Assembly (NCBI RefSeq): GCF_043290135.1
Contig: NC_134710.1
Coordinates: forward strand, 9,039,821 to 9,103,820
Reading direction: 5' to 3'
Source: Rhipicephalus microplus
Taxonomy: Eukaryota; Arthropoda; Arachnida; Ixodida; Ixodidae
Length of the DNA: 64,000 nucleotides
The notes beneath the pieces were generated by a model. It ran no database searches. It was not told the origin of the DNA and saw only the letters and a program-made list of their open reading frames with translations. Each line of letters opens with the position of its first letter. Within the stretch, counting starts at the first letter, position 1. Position numbers and translations under genes: made by a program. Of this stretch, positions 62,351 to 64,000 are shown in pieces.

Positions 62351-64000
62351 GAGGGGGTATCTGTTAACGTGGTGCTCGCACGTTTCTTCGTCTTCGTCGT
62401 CTGCCAACTGCCAGTTGACCGTCAGGTGCAGGAAATTGCATAAAACGCGCGCATGATATTGACTGCCTATCGTGTACATGCTGTTCCTAACATCTCTGTG
62501 GACACCCCATTGGCGACATCTGACAAAGCTATGTATTAGCTAAAAATTCTCTCAAATTGGGCCATGCCACTTGTACCATACAGGTTAACCTTACGTTCAC
62601 TAACAAGGCATATAATAATACACGACAACGGAATACATTATCTACTCCTCTAGTTCTGGAACAAGCTCTCTGGCTGTCCAAAAATAGCGGGCAATTCATT
62701 AAGTAATAGCAATGCTCAATTTTTCAGAGAGAAATAAATAAATAGGGAGGTAGAACAGTGTTGAAATGAAGAACAATCAATATACGGTGATGAAAAATTC
62801 AAGATTCAGTCAATATTGTCTTCTTACCGCCACATTCACCGATCCTCCACACAGGCAGGTGCGAAGCCAACAGAAACTGCGGAAGCTCTAGCGACGTTCG
62901 TGCTTGACGCAACAGACAAAATATTCGGCTGTATACGGCGGCACACGATAAAAACTTAAATTAGAAATGGCAAAGTTTGCTACTACGACGCGCAAGCTTA
63001 GAAACTGAGAAAATGGGAAATTATGAAGACTAATGTAATTAACTTTAGGTTGTTACTAGTAGAGGGACTAGAATACGGGGAATGTGCAAAGCGGCGCGTG
63101 AATGCGTAAGAGGAGTGAGGGCCTTTCGCGGTGTACTCCCACGCCACAGCACTATGCTGTCCTTGGGTAAGAGAGTTCTGCCACTGCTTTCCAAGCAGCG
63201 CTCACTCCATCTGCAGAAGTTCAGCGCTTCTTAGGGTTCCTCGATGCGCGCGCCCTCTTTTGCCGCTTTGGAGGGTGGCACAGAGTTTCATAAAATAATA
63301 CCTAGAGGGGAATCTGGCGCTAGTGTCTACGCGGGCTCCTTCAGCGGCGCTTGTACCCCCATGGGAATTATGGGAAGTACAGGCTACGGATCTGCGCTAG
63401 ATGGATTACGTTCTTAAGACTCGACGCTTGTTTGCTCAGTGTAAAACAAAGTGACATGAAGTTAAGTCTAATTGAAACTTGCTTCATTTTTTTGTACGCA
63501 AGCTTTATTGCAAAAGGTTTTTGCGACTACGCGATAGAAGTGAGACTTTGACAAATTCAATCATCAGGGTATGCATTGCTCTGCCATATCATCCCAGATT
63601 TGACATCAAGATGTAAAGAAACATTCTTTAGAACATTTCAAAACAAATATTTTTGTTTTTCCCTCGAAAGTACTCAGTATCTATTTATGGTAATAACAGC
63701 ACACACTTATTTGAGAAACACTTAACTTTTCATCAGCTGCGATGCCAGGTGTGTCGGTTCAAGTGGTCTGCCCCCAACGCACCTCTCGTTTTGTTGTGAC
63801 GGTGAGCCAGAAGAGCGTGGGGGTGCGTCTACTTCGCGTCGCCTTGCAGTTTATTTCAACGAGTTTTCGCAAGAAGCACTAACAACAAACGTGAACTCGA
63901 TGTAATATTCTGCACTGGCATAGGACGCTACATCTATGCGCAGCGGTGAATAGACGATGCTTCCTTTAAACTGTCCAACACAACTTATACAGCACTAGCG
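62351..64000. other. Copy B non-coding block to window end
   Basis: Partner of 21951-23608, including the dispersed repeat at 63285-63405. No gene seen. Confidence 0.55.

Overview
This is a eukaryotic genomic window, almost certainly from a hard tick (Ixodidae, probably a metastriate such as Rhipicephalus). That assignment is inference. It rests on tRNA-derived SINEs that look like the tick Ruka family, on decayed Ty3/gypsy and CR1/L2-like elements, on very long TA microsatellites, and on the absence of any prokaryotic gene organisation. No complete host gene is visible. Most of what can be recognised is transposon sequence.

The dominant structure is a very large direct duplication. Copy A (1 to about 23608) recurs as copy B (39562 to 64000), in the same orientation and order, with a few percent divergence. 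The offset is 39561 bp at the left and grows to 40392 bp at the right, because copy B holds extra insertions near 54.6 and 56.2-57.6 kb. Both copies are cut by the window edge, so the true ends are unknown. It is either a tandem segmental duplication or two haplotypes joined end to end by an assembler.

Each copy holds, from left to right: AT-rich non-coding sequence; a Ruka-type SINE; one convincing host exon on the minus strand (6695-6836 and 46272-46413), nearly identical between copies; and a nest of minus-strand Ty3/gypsy elements. The nest comprises G1 (LTR, Gag, protease, RT start), G3 (LTR, decayed Gag) and G2 (RT, RNase H, integrase), interrupted by two LINE insertions and TA microsatellites. 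Then follow LINE 3-prime tails, a degenerate SINE and AT-rich sequence.

The part between the copies (23.6-39.5 kb) holds a plus-strand gypsy integrase with LTR, perfect short hairpins, a degenerate GGAC-type array, an exact-period 90-bp repeat array, a nearly full-length CR1/L2-like LINE (29687 to about 35730, minus), a second 5-prime-truncated LINE (36265-38045, minus) and a hairpin MITE-like insertion.

The most interesting element is the LINE at 29687-35730. Upstream of ORF1 it carries seven perfect-length 330-bp monomers, each with two CACGTG E-boxes, arranged mostly as alternating A/B types (a 660-bp higher-order repeat). ORF1 carries a 2A-type motif (GDVETNPGP) near its N-terminus, and ORF1 and ORF2 share one reading frame separated by a UGA. 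ORF2 keeps its endonuclease and RT motifs and is broken only by three nonsense codons.
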